From an uncultured Tateyamaria sp. (lineage in GTDB: Bacteria > Pseudomonadota > Alphaproteobacteria > Rhodobacterales > Rhodobacteraceae): 64,000 nt of DNA. Every line of letters starts with the position of its first letter. Position 1 is the stretch's first letter. The stretch lies in the NCBI RefSeq assembly GCF_947488715.1, contig NZ_CANLAG010000006.1:182001-246000 (forward strand), given 5' to 3'. Below, piece by piece: positions 1-8,271 of this stretch. The notes below the pieces were generated by a model. It did no database searches. It was given only the letters and a program-made list of their open reading frames with translations, and was not told the origin of the DNA. The position numbers and the translations under genes are program-made.

Positions 1-105
1 ACCGCACAGTCCACGCCCAGATAACGGCGCGGACCGAACCGCCTTGCGTTCCACACCGGACCGCCAGGGCCTAGGGTCGCGTGATAAACACCTGGGAGAA
101 CACGT

Positions 106-1113
106 ATGATCAGACAAACCTTTGCGGCCTTTGCCGCAGCCGCCCTCATGACCGGCGCGGCCATGGCCGAAACCAAAGTGCCCTTTGCACTCGACTGGAA
201 ATTCGAAGGCCCCGCCGCCCCCTATTTCGCCGCCATCGACAACGGCCACTTTGGTGCCGCCGATCTGGACGTCGAAGTGTCTGCCGGTCAGGGATCGCTC
301 GACGCCATTCCCAAGGTCGCGACAGGCGCGTTCCCCATGGGTTTTGCCGACATCAACAGCCTGGTCAAATTCCTCGACCAGAACCCCGGCGCGCCGGTCA
401 CGGCCGTGATGATGGTCTATGACAAACCACCCTTTGCCATCGTGGGCCGCAAGTCGCTGGGCGTGTCCGAGCCCAAGGACCTCGAAGGGCGCGTGCTTGG
501 CGCCCCGCCCCCGGATGGCGCATGGGCCCAGTTCCCGGCCTTTGCCACCGCCAACAACCTCGACGTGGACAAGATCACGGTCGAGCCTGTGGGTTTTCCA
601 ACACGGGAACCGATGCTGGCCGAAGGCAATGTGGCGGCTGTGACAGGGTTCAGCTTCTCGTCCTTCCTGAACCTCGTGCGTCTGGGTGTGCCGGAGGAGG
701 ACATCTCCACCATCCTGATGGCGGATTACGGTCTTGAGCTTTATGGCAACGCGATCATCGTCAACACCGACTTTGCCAGCGCCAACCCCGAGATCGTCAC
801 CGGCTTTCTCACCGCCGTCGCCGCAGGGTGGAAAGACGCCATCGCCGATCCCGCCAAGGCCATCGAAAGCCTGATCGAGCGGAACCCGGCAGCGGATGCA
901 GCACTGGAAACCCGCCGTCTGCAACTGGCCATCGACGCCAACGTGCTGACCGACAACGTGGCGGCCAACGGCATGGGCGGCGTGGATGCCGCACGCATGG
1001 AAACCGCTCTGGGCCAGTTGGCTGAGACCTACGCGTTCCAGAACGCACCCGATGCGAGCCTCTATTTCACCGACGCGTACCTGCCCGCTGCAGATGCGCG
1101 GATGCTGAAGTAA
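106..1113 (+). CDS. ABC transporter substrate-binding protein, NMT1/THI5 type
   Basis: Periplasmic solute-binding protein of an importer, 335 aa. Residues 1-21 form a Sec signal peptide ending AMA|ETK. The mature part has the NMT1/SsuA/ThiY-like fold pattern: an early ALDWKFEGPAAPY segment, DAIPKVATGAFPMGFAD, and a late block of helices. GGGAGAA lies 6 bases before the ATG. ATPase and permease genes follow directly. Such proteins bind sulfonates, nitrate, pyrimidine precursors or other small N compounds, and the substrate cannot be read from sequence. The ureide degradation operon next door makes a purine-derived or ureide ligand a reasonable guess (inference). Confidence 0.85.
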   Translation: MIRQTFAAFAAAALMTGAAMAETKVPFALDWKFEGPAAPYFAAIDNGHFGAADLDVEVSAGQGSLDAIPKVATGAFPMGFADINSLVKFLDQNPGAPVTAVMMVYDKPPFAIVGRKSLGVSEPKDLEGRVLGAPPPDGAWAQFPAFATANNLDVDKITVEPVGFPTREPMLAEGNVAAVTGFSFSSFLNLVRLGVPEEDISTILMADYGLELYGNAIIVNTDFASANPEIVTGFLTAVAAGWKDAIADPAKAIESLIERNPAADAALETRRLQLAIDANVLTDNVAANGMGGVDAARMETALGQLAETYAFQNAPDASLYFTDAYLPAADARMLK

Positions 1114-1135
1114 GCGGGAAAGACGGCGTGCGCCC

Positions 1136-1918
1136 ATGACAAACCTGATTGATATCAAGGGCGTACGCCACGCCTATAAAACCCCCTCCGGCCCGCTGCC
1201 TGTGCTAGACGGGCTGGAGCTTTCGGTGCCCGAAGGCGGCTTTGCCGCTGTGGTGGGGCCGTCGGGCTGCGGCAAGTCCACGTTGACGCGACTGGTGGCC
1301 GGGCTGATGAAGCCCGACGAGGGCGAGGTCTGGTTGCACGGCGATCTGGTTAAAGGGCCGAAATCAACCGTCGGCATGGCCTTTCAAAACCCTGTCCTGC
1401 TGGAATGGCGGACGATCCTGCAAAACGTGATGCTGCCGCTGGAGATCGTCTCCACAGGCATGAACAAACGCGAGCAGGAGGACCGCGCGCGGCACTTGCT
1501 GGACCTTGTGGGGTTGTCGGGGTTCGAAGACAAACGCCCCTCCGAATTGTCCGGCGGCATGCGCCAGCGCGCGTCGCTCTGCCGGTCAATTGTGCACAAG
1601 CCCGAGGTGCTGATCCTCGATGAACCCTTTGGCGCGCTGGATGCGTTCACGCGCGAGGACCTGTGGCAGACCATGCACAAGGTCAAAGCCGAAGAGCCGT
1701 TCACGGGCGTACTCATCACCCACGACCTGCGCGAGAGCATCTTTCTCGCCGATCAGGTCATCGTGCTGTCGGGACGGCCCGCGCGTACGCAATACGTGAT
1801 GGATGTGCACCTGACCGGCGAGCGGGACATTGAGATGCTCTATACTGCGGAAAGTGCGGAGGCGCTCAACATCCTGCGCCAGCAGATCCGCATCGCGCAA
1901 GGGAGGGACGCGGCATGA
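1136..1918 (+). CDS. ABC transporter ATP-binding protein (nitrate/sulfonate/taurine type)
   Basis: Cytoplasmic ATPase of the importer, 260 aa. Walker A GPSGCGKST is at residues 41-49, the Q-loop at FQNP (83-86), the signature LSGGMRQR at 138-145, Walker B LILDEPFG at 159-166 and the switch His at 196. The C-terminal 60 residues match the SsuB/TauB/NrtD subgroup. It starts 22 bases after the binding protein, and its stop overlaps the permease start (ATGA), so the three genes form one operon. All catalytic motifs are intact. Confidence 0.9.
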   Translation: MTNLIDIKGVRHAYKTPSGPLPVLDGLELSVPEGGFAAVVGPSGCGKSTLTRLVAGLMKPDEGEVWLHGDLVKGPKSTVGMAFQNPVLLEWRTILQNVMLPLEIVSTGMNKREQEDRARHLLDLVGLSGFEDKRPSELSGGMRQRASLCRSIVHKPEVLILDEPFGALDAFTREDLWQTMHKVKAEEPFTGVLITHDLRESIFLADQVIVLSGRPARTQYVMDVHLTGERDIEMLYTAESAEALNILRQQIRIAQGRDAA

Positions 1919-2676
1919 CCTTTCGTCAGATCGGCGTGCCTCTGGCCGCGCTCGTCCTCTTTGGTCTGTTCTGGGAATGGTTGGTTTGGGTCAATGGTTG
2001 GCCGAATTACAAGATGGCCTCGCCCAGCGATATCTGGCCCGCGTTCTGGAAGTTCCGGGGCCTGTTTCTGGAATACGGGTGGGACACCTTGTGGCGCACG
2101 GTGGCGGGCCTGCTGCTGGCGGTGGTGTTCGGCGTGTTTCTGGGCATGGTCATGGGCCTGTCCAAGACAATGCGCGACGCGCTTTATCCGTTGCTGGTGG
2201 GGTTCAACGCCATCCCCAAGGCGACCGTGGTGCCGATTGTGGCGCTGATGTTCGTGGGCCAGCACGACATGAACACGATCCTGATCGCGTTCCTGATTTC
2301 GTTCTTTCCCATCGCCGTGTCGGTGTCGATTGGCCTGAGCACGTTGGAGCCGGAATACCGCGATATCCTTGCGTCGCTGGGCGCGTCGAAGTTCACGATC
2401 TTCTGGAAGATTGCCTTGCCCAAAACGCTGCCGGAGTTTTTTGGCGCGCTGAAGGTGGCGGTGACGCTGGCCTTTATCGGGACCAACCTGATGGAGATCG
2501 TGGAGCCGCATGGCCGCGGGCTGGGGCATCTTTTTGACAGTGGCAAGATCAGCGCGGATTACCCGCTGATGTTTGCCGTTCTGATCGCCTTGGCGCTGAT
2601 GGGGATTGTCCTTTACTACGTGGTGGTCGCGCTGGAAAAGGTGTTCGCCGGCTGGGCTGAGCGCAATCCGGGCTGA
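1915..2676 (+). CDS. ABC transporter permease (nitrate/sulfonate/taurine type)
   Basis: Inner-membrane subunit of the importer, 253 aa, with about six hydrophobic segments. The BPD_transp_1 EAA loop (EYRDILASLGASKFTIFWKIALP) lies at about 147-169 and would contact the ATPase. The start overlaps the ATPase stop by 4 bases. Length and topology are normal for SsuC/TauC-type permeases. It is the last gene of the operon; a 96-base gap with hairpins separates it from the convergent allA. Confidence 0.88.
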   Translation: MTFRQIGVPLAALVLFGLFWEWLVWVNGWPNYKMASPSDIWPAFWKFRGLFLEYGWDTLWRTVAGLLLAVVFGVFLGMVMGLSKTMRDALYPLLVGFNAIPKATVVPIVALMFVGQHDMNTILIAFLISFFPIAVSVSIGLSTLEPEYRDILASLGASKFTIFWKIALPKTLPEFFGALKVAVTLAFIGTNLMEIVEPHGRGLGHLFDSGKISADYPLMFAVLIALALMGIVLYYVVVALEKVFAGWAERNPG

Positions 2677-2712
2677 TCTTTGCGGCGCGCGTGCCGCGCA
2701 CGACATGTTTCA

Positions 2713-2727
2713 GGGGGCTCTGCCCCC
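2713..2727. repeat. GC-rich hairpin in a convergent intergenic block
   Basis: GGGGGC-TCT-GCCCCC forms a perfect 6-bp stem. It sits between the ABC permease (+) and allA (-) and is followed by a CTCGAGGTATTTGTGG-type segment (about 2752-2760 onward). I associate that style with dispersed intergenic sequence in Rhodobacterales. There is no T-run on either side, so it is not a textbook terminator, though it may end or stabilise both transcripts. Confidence 0.4.
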
Positions 2728-2772
2728 GGCGCATGCGCGCCTCCCTCGAGGTATTTGTGGGCGAAAGGAAGA

Positions 2773-3252
2773 TCAGGCGGTGATGGTGTAGCCGGGGTCG
2801 AGCGCGTGTTCTTCGAGATTTGCGCCCGGTCCGATGCGGTCGATGACGGCAAAGAGGCCCGGTGCGTGCAGTGGGGTCAGGACGCCGTGCCATGTACCGC
2901 GGTGCAGGTTGATCGCTTGGCCCGGTTCGGTGAGGAACGCCTGTGGTAGGTCGGTTTTGTCCCGGGCCACGGTGACGAGGAAGCTGTGTTCCGACATCGG
3001 GACAAAGCATTGCGAACCGTCCGGGTGTCGTTCCAGCAGGTCGAGCGTGTAGGGCAGTTGGCGGGGTTGGGCCTGGAACAGGCTGATGCCTGCGCGGCCG
3101 TCCGCGAAGTCCATCTGTGCCCGGTCGTGGTAGCGGCCGCAGAGGCCCGCGTTGATGATCTTGTCCGGATCACCCGCGCAGTCCAGAACATCGCCGAAGG
3201 GGGCGAAGGTCCGGGCGGTCAGGGGCTGTGCCTTGATCTCAGAGCGGGACAT
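2773..3252 (-). CDS. allA: Ureidoglycolate lyase
   Basis: Splits (S)-ureidoglycolate into glyoxylate and urea, the last ureide step of purine catabolism. The protein is 159 aa, the usual AllA length. Family features are the N-terminal AFAPFGDV-like segment (TFAPFGDVL), the VPMSEHSFLVTVA core strand and the RGTWHGVLTPL motif with the conserved His near residue 121. Its start lies 14 bases inside the end of the upstream aminohydrolase gene, so it is translationally coupled and last in the minus-strand operon 5466-2773. Confidence 0.9.
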   Translation of the reverse strand: MSRSEIKAQPLTARTFAPFGDVLDCAGDPDKIINAGLCGRYHDRAQMDFADGRAGISLFQAQPRQLPYTLDLLERHPDGSQCFVPMSEHSFLVTVARDKTDLPQAFLTEPGQAINLHRGTWHGVLTPLHAPGLFAVIDRIGPGANLEEHALDPGYTITA

Positions 3253-4048
3253 GGCGGTTCACATCTTTGTAGAGCAGGTAACGGAACGGGCCGTCGCCCG
3301 TGGCAATGCAAGCTTGCGGGCAGAAGGCGCGCAGCCACATGAAGTCGCCCGGGCCCACCTCGACCCAATCGCGGTTCAGCAGGTAGCGCGCGGTGCCTTC
3401 GAGGACGTAGAGCCCATGTTCCATCACGTGGGTTTCGGCAAAGGGGATGCGCCCGCCCGGTTGGAAGTTGACGATGTTGACGTGGCAGTCGTAGCGCATG
3501 TCGAGCGGGTCGAGGAAACGCTGTGTAGCCCAAAGATTGCCGCAATCGGGCATGGCGGCGGCGGGGACATCCGTGTCGTGGGTCACGACCGCCTCGGGCA
3601 GGCCCACGCCTGCGCCCGGCACGTATTTCTTGCGGATCCAGTGCGCGCCGCAGGGCGCATCCGACCGGTTCCACAGGGTCCAGCGCGCGCCCGGCGGGAT
3701 ATAGGCAAAGCTGCCTGCGCGCAGCTCGTAAAGGTCCGCGCCCACGGTCAGATGTGCGGTGCCGTGCGCCATGAACAGCACGGCCTGCGCGTCCATGTCC
3801 GGTTCGGGGTCGTTGCTGCCGCCTTCGGGGGCAAGTTCGATGGCGTATTGCGCGAATGTCTCGGCAAAGCCGCTGAGCGGGCGGGCGAGGATCCACGCGC
3901 GCGTGCCGTCCCAGCCAGGCAGAAAGGACGTGACGATGTCGCGTTGCACCGAGGCAGGGATCACTGCGTAGGCTTCGGTGAACACGGCGGTGCTTTCGGG
4001 GTTTTCGTTCTGGCCGGGCAGTCCGCCGGGGGGAAAGGCGTATGTCAT
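3239..4048 (-). CDS. allE: (S)-ureidoglycine aminohydrolase, bicupin
   Basis: Converts (S)-ureidoglycine to (S)-ureidoglycolate plus ammonia. The 269-aa protein has two cupin domains: about 50-130 (MAHGTAHLTVGADLYELRAGSFAYIPPG region) and about 170-255. The C-terminal metal-site cluster includes GRIPFAETHVMEHGLYVLEGTARY. AllE and plant UGLYAH share this length and double-cupin layout. It starts 4 bases inside the end of the PuuE-UraD gene and overlaps allA, as expected for consecutive enzymes. Confidence 0.88.
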   Translation of the reverse strand: MTYAFPPGGLPGQNENPESTAVFTEAYAVIPASVQRDIVTSFLPGWDGTRAWILARPLSGFAETFAQYAIELAPEGGSNDPEPDMDAQAVLFMAHGTAHLTVGADLYELRAGSFAYIPPGARWTLWNRSDAPCGAHWIRKKYVPGAGVGLPEAVVTHDTDVPAAAMPDCGNLWATQRFLDPLDMRYDCHVNIVNFQPGGRIPFAETHVMEHGLYVLEGTARYLLNRDWVEVGPGDFMWLRAFCPQACIATGDGPFRYLLYKDVNRHVPL

Positions 4049-5466
4049 CCCATCGCCTCCAGCCGCAGGCGCGCAATGCGTTCGACCTGCCGGCAGGCTT
4101 CGGCCATTTCGGTGGCGGTGTCATTGCCGATCCGCCGGTCAAAGGCGCGCAGGATCCCTGCCTTGTCATGGTCCTTGACCGCGATGATGAAGGGGAACCC
4201 GTGCTTGGCCACATAGGTGCTGTTGCGCGTGTCGAACTGGTGGCGTTCGTCGTCGGTCAGCGCATCGAGGCCCGCGCTGGCCTGTTCGGACGTGCTCTCT
4301 GCCGTCAGACGCTTGGCCGCCGCCAGCTTGCCCGCAAGATCGGGGTGTGCGCGCAGCACGCCCAGCCGCTGGTCCTGCGTGGCGGCGCGGAAGACGCGGC
4401 AGAGCGCGTTGTGCAGCCCTTGGGAGGTGTCATGGGCAGGCCCCAGTTCGAGCGCATGCGCGCCCTCGGCAATCCATGGAGAGTGTTCGAAGATACCGCC
4501 GAACTGGTCGACAAACGCCGCCCGGTCCAGCAGGTGCCAGCCGCGCGGTGGCACAGGCGGATGCGTCTCGGCCCAGTGGTCCGCAATATCCTGACGGCGC
4601 GCGCACCACACCCCTTCGAACCCCTGCACATAGTCGATGAACCGGCGCAGCGCCTGCACCCGTCCGGGTCGCCCGATCAGGCGGCAATGCAAGCCCACGG
4701 ACATCATCGCGGGCCGCCCTGCCACCCCTTCGGCATAGAGCGCGTCGAACGTGTCACGCAGGTAGGCAAAGAACTGGTCGCCCGAATTGAACCCCTGCGG
4801 CGTCGCAAAACGCATGTCGTTGCAATCGAGCGTATAGGGCAGGATCAGCTGATCCCGGTCGCCCACACGCGTCCAATAGGGCAGATCATCGTCATAGGTG
4901 TCGCTGATCCAGGCGAACCCGCGCGCCGCCGCCAGCGCCACAGTGTTGACCGAACAGCGGCCCGTGTACCAGCCACGCGGGGGCGTGCCGGTCACCTCGG
5001 TGTGCAGCGCGATTGCCGCATCCATGTCCGCCGCCTCGTCCTGCGGAGCATGATCCTTGTAGTCGATCCATTTCAGCCCGTGCGACGCGATCTCCCACTC
5101 GGCCCCCTGCATCGCCTCGACCTGTGCGGGGCTGCGCGCCAGTGCCGTGGCCACACCGAAGACCGTCACCGGCACGCGGGTCTCGGTGAACAGGCGGTGC
5201 AGCCGCCAGAACCCGGCACGCGCGCCATAGTCATAGATCGATTCCATGTTCCAATGCCGCTGCCCCGGCCAGGGGGCGGCGCCCACGATCTCGGACAGGA
5301 ACGCCTCGGACGCGGCATCGCCATGCAACAGGCAATTCTCGCCCCCCTCTTCGTAGTTCAGCACAAAGGACACGGCGATGCGCGCACCACCGGGCCAGGC
5401 CGCATCGGGGCGGTCCGCCCCGTGGCCGTGAAAGTCGCGCGGATATCTTGGTGGCAGGTCTGCCAT
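4045..5466 (-). CDS. puuE: Fused allantoinase (PuuE) and OHCU decarboxylase (UraD)
   Basis: Bifunctional ureide enzyme of 473 aa. Residues 1-305 are a PuuE-type, polysaccharide-deacetylase-fold allantoinase (NYEEGGE at 37-43, ASHGLKWIDYKDH at 127-139). Residues 312-470 are a UraD domain with HPDLAGK at 374-380, SEQASAGL at 393-400 and HGFPFI at 422-427. UraD makes S-allantoin from OHCU and PuuE opens it to allantoate. The start at 5466 was chosen because AAAGGGAAG lies 4 bases upstream; a longer frame to 5655 would overlap uraH and has no ribosome site. Confidence 0.9.
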   Translation of the reverse strand: MADLPPRYPRDFHGHGADRPDAAWPGGARIAVSFVLNYEEGGENCLLHGDAASEAFLSEIVGAAPWPGQRHWNMESIYDYGARAGFWRLHRLFTETRVPVTVFGVATALARSPAQVEAMQGAEWEIASHGLKWIDYKDHAPQDEAADMDAAIALHTEVTGTPPRGWYTGRCSVNTVALAAARGFAWISDTYDDDLPYWTRVGDRDQLILPYTLDCNDMRFATPQGFNSGDQFFAYLRDTFDALYAEGVAGRPAMMSVGLHCRLIGRPGRVQALRRFIDYVQGFEGVWCARRQDIADHWAETHPPVPPRGWHLLDRAAFVDQFGGIFEHSPWIAEGAHALELGPAHDTSQGLHNALCRVFRAATQDQRLGVLRAHPDLAGKLAAAKRLTAESTSEQASAGLDALTDDERHQFDTRNSTYVAKHGFPFIIAVKDHDKAGILRAFDRRIGNDTATEMAEACRQVERIARLRLEAMG

Positions 5467-5528
5467 GGACTTCCCTTTGCAATCAGAGTGAGATGCGCAC
5501 AATCTGAGAGAAACGGGGGCCGGATGCA
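5467..5528. promoter_or_regulatory. Divergent puuE/uraH control region
   Basis: This 62-bp gap must hold both divergent promoters of the ureide genes. It carries a direct repeat, CAATCAGAG (5480-5488) and CAATCTGAG (5500-5508), 20 bp apart, about two helical turns. That spacing suits a regulator bound to one DNA face, but no specific factor can be named. No convincing -35/-10 pair is visible. Confidence 0.3.
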
Positions 5529-5888
5529 ATGGCTGCGGGATATCTGACGACACATGTTCTGGACACGGCGCGGGGGCTGCCCGCTGCAGGCATAAAGATT
5601 GCGCTTTATCGTGTGTCCGGCAACAGCCACCGCAAGATTGCCGAGGCCGAGACAAATGCCGACGGGCGCACCGATACGCCCATCCTGCCGCAGGGCAAAT
5701 TCAAGGCCGGGCAATACGAGCTGATCTTTTTCTGCGGTGACTATATCGATGCGCACGGGCTGAACGGCGAGGCGGTCAAGTTCCTCGACCAGATCCCGAT
5801 CCGCTTTGGCATCTCTGACGCGGACGCGCATTACCACGTGCCGCTGCTGCTCTCGCCGTTTGGCTATTCGACCTATCGCGGCAGCTAG
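5529..5888 (+). CDS. uraH: 5-hydroxyisourate hydrolase
   Basis: Transthyretin-like enzyme that hydrolyses 5-hydroxyisourate to OHCU, 119 aa. The N-terminal LTTHVLDTARG carries the first conserved His (residue 9). The C-terminus YHVPLLLSPFGYSTYRGS contains the diagnostic YRGS tail and the His before VPLLLSP. It is divergent from the puuE operon and feeds it. Its TAG stop shares the palindrome CTAG (5885-5888) with the stop of convergent rsmD. Confidence 0.95.
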   Translation: MAAGYLTTHVLDTARGLPAAGIKIALYRVSGNSHRKIAEAETNADGRTDTPILPQGKFKAGQYELIFFCGDYIDAHGLNGEAVKFLDQIPIRFGISDADAHYHVPLLLSPFGYSTYRGS

Positions 5889-6433
5889 GCAACCGCCTCC
5901 AACAGGGTCAGATGGGCAGTGCCAAACCGCCGCGTGTCCACGGGCGCATAGCCTGCGGGCGCGTCCATGACACGCTCTTCTTCCCACACAACCAACGCGC
6001 CGGGCCGCAACCAGCCGTGCACAGCACCCAACGCCTTTTGCCCCAACCCCTTGCCGTAAGGCGGGTCGAGGAACACCAGATCAAAGGGGCCCTGCGCCTT
6101 GGCGCCCAACCGCGTGGCATCCCCGCGCATCAATGTCGCGGCCTCCCCGGCCTGCAACTTGGCCATGTTCTCGGAGATCAGCCGCTGGCCCACGCGCCCG
6201 TTTTCCACGAACACCACCCGGTCCGCCCCGCGCGACAGCGCCTCGAACCCCAGCGCACCGGTCCCTGCAAAGAGGTCCAGCACCTGCGCCCCGTCAATCA
6301 CGTCACGGTGGGTCAGCATGGAAAACAGGCTCTCGCGCACCCGGTCCGGCGTGGGACGCAGATGCGCGCCCGGATCACCCTTGCCAACCGAGGCAAGAGG
6401 CACACCGCGCCAACGCCCGGCAATGATCCTCAC
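5885..6433 (-). CDS. rsmD: 16S rRNA (guanine(966)-N2)-methyltransferase
   Basis: Methylates G966 of 16S rRNA during 30S assembly. The 182-aa protein starts MRIIAGRWRG, typical of RsmD. It has the SAM-binding motif DLFAGTG at 53-59, VENGR-type motif II near 77-80 and the N6/N2-MTase catalytic DPPYGKG at 123-129. The start overlaps the upstream flavoprotein stop (ATGA at 6430-6433), indicating coupling. The 3' end shares a stop tetranucleotide with uraH on the other strand. Confidence 0.93.
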   Translation of the reverse strand: MRIIAGRWRGVPLASVGKGDPGAHLRPTPDRVRESLFSMLTHRDVIDGAQVLDLFAGTGALGFEALSRGADRVVFVENGRVGQRLISENMAKLQAGEAATLMRGDATRLGAKAQGPFDLVFLDPPYGKGLGQKALGAVHGWLRPGALVVWEEERVMDAPAGYAPVDTRRFGTAHLTLLEAVA

Positions 6434-7632
6434 TTGAGCAGCGCCTTGAGGTCCCCCGCAGGATCCGCCACCACCGCAGGGTCTGCATCCTTGCCCGCCT
6501 CGATCAGCCGCTTGCCGATCATGTAGGCGCGCGGATCATTGGCCGCATCGACGGCCAACAGCGTGTCGCCACGGTAGTACCAGAATGACTGCGCCGCCCC
6601 GCCATCCCGCGTCACCACCCGGTCATAGCCGGTGTTGAGCCCCGCAATCTGCAATTTCACATCATACTGATCTGACCAGAACCAGGGCCGCGCAACGTAT
6701 TCCTTGCCCGCCCCCATGATGTTCTCGGCCACGCATTCCGCCTGATCGATGGCATTGGGCACGCTTTCCAACCGAATGCGCGCGCCGCGAAAGGGGAACG
6801 ACGCACAATCGCCCGCCGCCCAGACATGCGGTACATTGGTGCACCCCTGCGCATCCGTGGCAATCCCGTTGTCGAGTGCGAGTCCCGCCGCCTCGGCCAG
6901 CGCCGTGGCGGGCGTGATGCCCACACCGACGATCACCAGATCCACGTCCAGCATGGTGCCGTCCGTCAGTTCGGCCCCCTTCACGGCCCTATCACCCAGC
7001 AGGCGGGTCAACCCGACGCCCTCGCGCAGATCTACGCCATGCCCGGCATGCAGGCTGCGGAAATAGTCACTCGTTTCAGGTGCTGCCACACGTTGCAGGA
7101 TCCGTTCGGCCATCTCGACCAGCACGACATTCAGGCCCAGCTTGGAACAGACCGCCGCCGCCTCTAGGCCGATATATCCGCCGCCCACGATCAACACCGT
7201 CTTGCCCGCCGCACAGACCGGCGCCATCGCGTCCACATCCGGCAGATCGCGCACCACGAACACGCCGTCCAGATCACCGCCAATGGCAGCGGGCAGGCGG
7301 CGCGGCTCCGACCCGGTGGCAAAGACCAGATCGGTATAAGACAGATCGTCGTCTCCCACCCGCACGGTCTGCGCACCCGTATCAATGCCCGTCACCACGG
7401 ACCCAAGACGCAGATCAATGTCATGCTCCGCGTAAAACGCCTCCGGACGCAGGAACAACCGCTCCAGCGGCATCTCGCCCAGCAGATAGGCCTTGGACAA
7501 GGGCGGGCGCTGATAGGGCGGCACAGGCTCGGCCCCGATCAATGTCACCGCCCCCTCGAACCCGCCATTGCGCAACTTGGCCACACAGGACGACCCCGCC
7601 TGCCCTGCCCCGATCACCACCACATGGCTCAT
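6430..7632 (-). CDS. FAD/NAD(P)-dependent ferredoxin reductase-like oxidoreductase
   Basis: Pyridine-nucleotide flavoprotein of 400 aa, the length of the putidaredoxin/rhodocoxin reductase family. The FAD motif GAGQAG is at 8-13, the YQRPPLSKAYL motif of ferredoxin reductases at 40-50, the NAD motif GGGYIG at 150-155 and VWAAGDCASFP, which binds the FAD ribityl chain, near 270. It would pass NAD(P)H electrons to a [2Fe-2S] ferredoxin. No ferredoxin or P450 lies nearby, so the partner is unknown. Transcribed with rsmD. Confidence 0.85.
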   Translation of the reverse strand: MSHVVVIGAGQAGSSCVAKLRNGGFEGAVTLIGAEPVPPYQRPPLSKAYLLGEMPLERLFLRPEAFYAEHDIDLRLGSVVTGIDTGAQTVRVGDDDLSYTDLVFATGSEPRRLPAAIGGDLDGVFVVRDLPDVDAMAPVCAAGKTVLIVGGGYIGLEAAAVCSKLGLNVVLVEMAERILQRVAAPETSDYFRSLHAGHGVDLREGVGLTRLLGDRAVKGAELTDGTMLDVDLVIVGVGITPATALAEAAGLALDNGIATDAQGCTNVPHVWAAGDCASFPFRGARIRLESVPNAIDQAECVAENIMGAGKEYVARPWFWSDQYDVKLQIAGLNTGYDRVVTRDGGAAQSFWYYRGDTLLAVDAANDPRAYMIGKRLIEAGKDADPAVVADPAGDLKALLK

Positions 7633-7719
7633 TTGCCCAACCTTTGTTCTCGCCCTTTACCGACGCGCAGCCTATATCGCTCTCCAAGGCATAGGCAATT
7701 CCAAGAAAGGCCCAAACAC

Positions 7720-8208
7720 ATGGCAATTTCCCAAGGCGATACCCTTCCCGACGCAACCCTGTCCTATCTGGGCGACGACGGCCCCGCCACGCTCCAGCTC
7801 AGCGACAAGACCAAGGACCGCAAGGTCGTGATCTTTGCCCTGCCCGGCGCCTATACCGGCGTGTGCAGCACGGCCCACGTGCCCAGCTTTATCCGCACCA
7901 AAGACCAGTTTGCCGAAAAAGGCGTGGACGAGATCATCTGCATCTCCGTCAACGACCCCTTCGTGATGGGCGCATGGGGCGAGGCGACAGGCGCCACCGC
8001 CGCAGGCATCACCATGCTGGGCGACGCCGAGGCCGCGTTCACCAAGGCCATGGGCCGCGACTTCTCCGCCCCGCCCGCGGGCCTCATCGACCGCTCCAAA
8101 CGCTATGCGATGGTGGTAGAAAACGGCACCGTCACCCTGATCCACGAAGAAGAAAACCCCGGCATGTGCGAAGTCTCCGGCGGCGAGGCCCTGCTCGACG
8201 CCATGTGA
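7720..8208 (+). CDS. Peroxiredoxin, Prx5 type
   Basis: Thiol peroxidase of 162 aa. The peroxidatic Cys is C49 in PGAYTGVCSTAHVP, which matches the Prx5/AhpE-like motif P-x3-T-x2-C. A second Cys, C150 (NPGMCEVSG), lies near the C-terminus and could act as resolving or glutathionylated Cys. The start at 7720 gives the family N-terminus MAISQGDTLPDATL; the longer upstream frame is out of family. Alone on the plus strand, ended by a strong hairpin. Confidence 0.9.
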   Translation: MAISQGDTLPDATLSYLGDDGPATLQLSDKTKDRKVVIFALPGAYTGVCSTAHVPSFIRTKDQFAEKGVDEIICISVNDPFVMGAWGEATGATAAGITMLGDAEAAFTKAMGRDFSAPPAGLIDRSKRYAMVVENGTVTLIHEEENPGMCEVSGGEALLDAM

Positions 8209-8234
8209 GCGGCGCGCCAAATCAATAATGTCGT

Positions 8235-8263
8235 AAAAGGCCCCCGGCGACGGGGGCCTTTTT
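8235..8263 (+). terminator. Rho-independent terminator of the peroxiredoxin gene
   Basis: AAAAGGCCCCCG (8235-8246), loop GCGA, CGGGGGCCTTTTT (8251-8263). A 12-bp stem ends in a T-run on the plus strand. The A-run on the other side makes it usable from both sides, for the peroxiredoxin (+) and mscS (-). Confidence 0.9.
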
Positions 8264-8271
8264 CCTTTGGA

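Noticed and set aside
1-80. Possible start of a divergent gene on the minus strand (GTG at 56, reading MWNARRFGPRRYLGVDCA)
   Set aside because: Plausible coding texture, but fewer than 20 codons fit before the left edge and there is no ribosome site I trust. Not enough to call.
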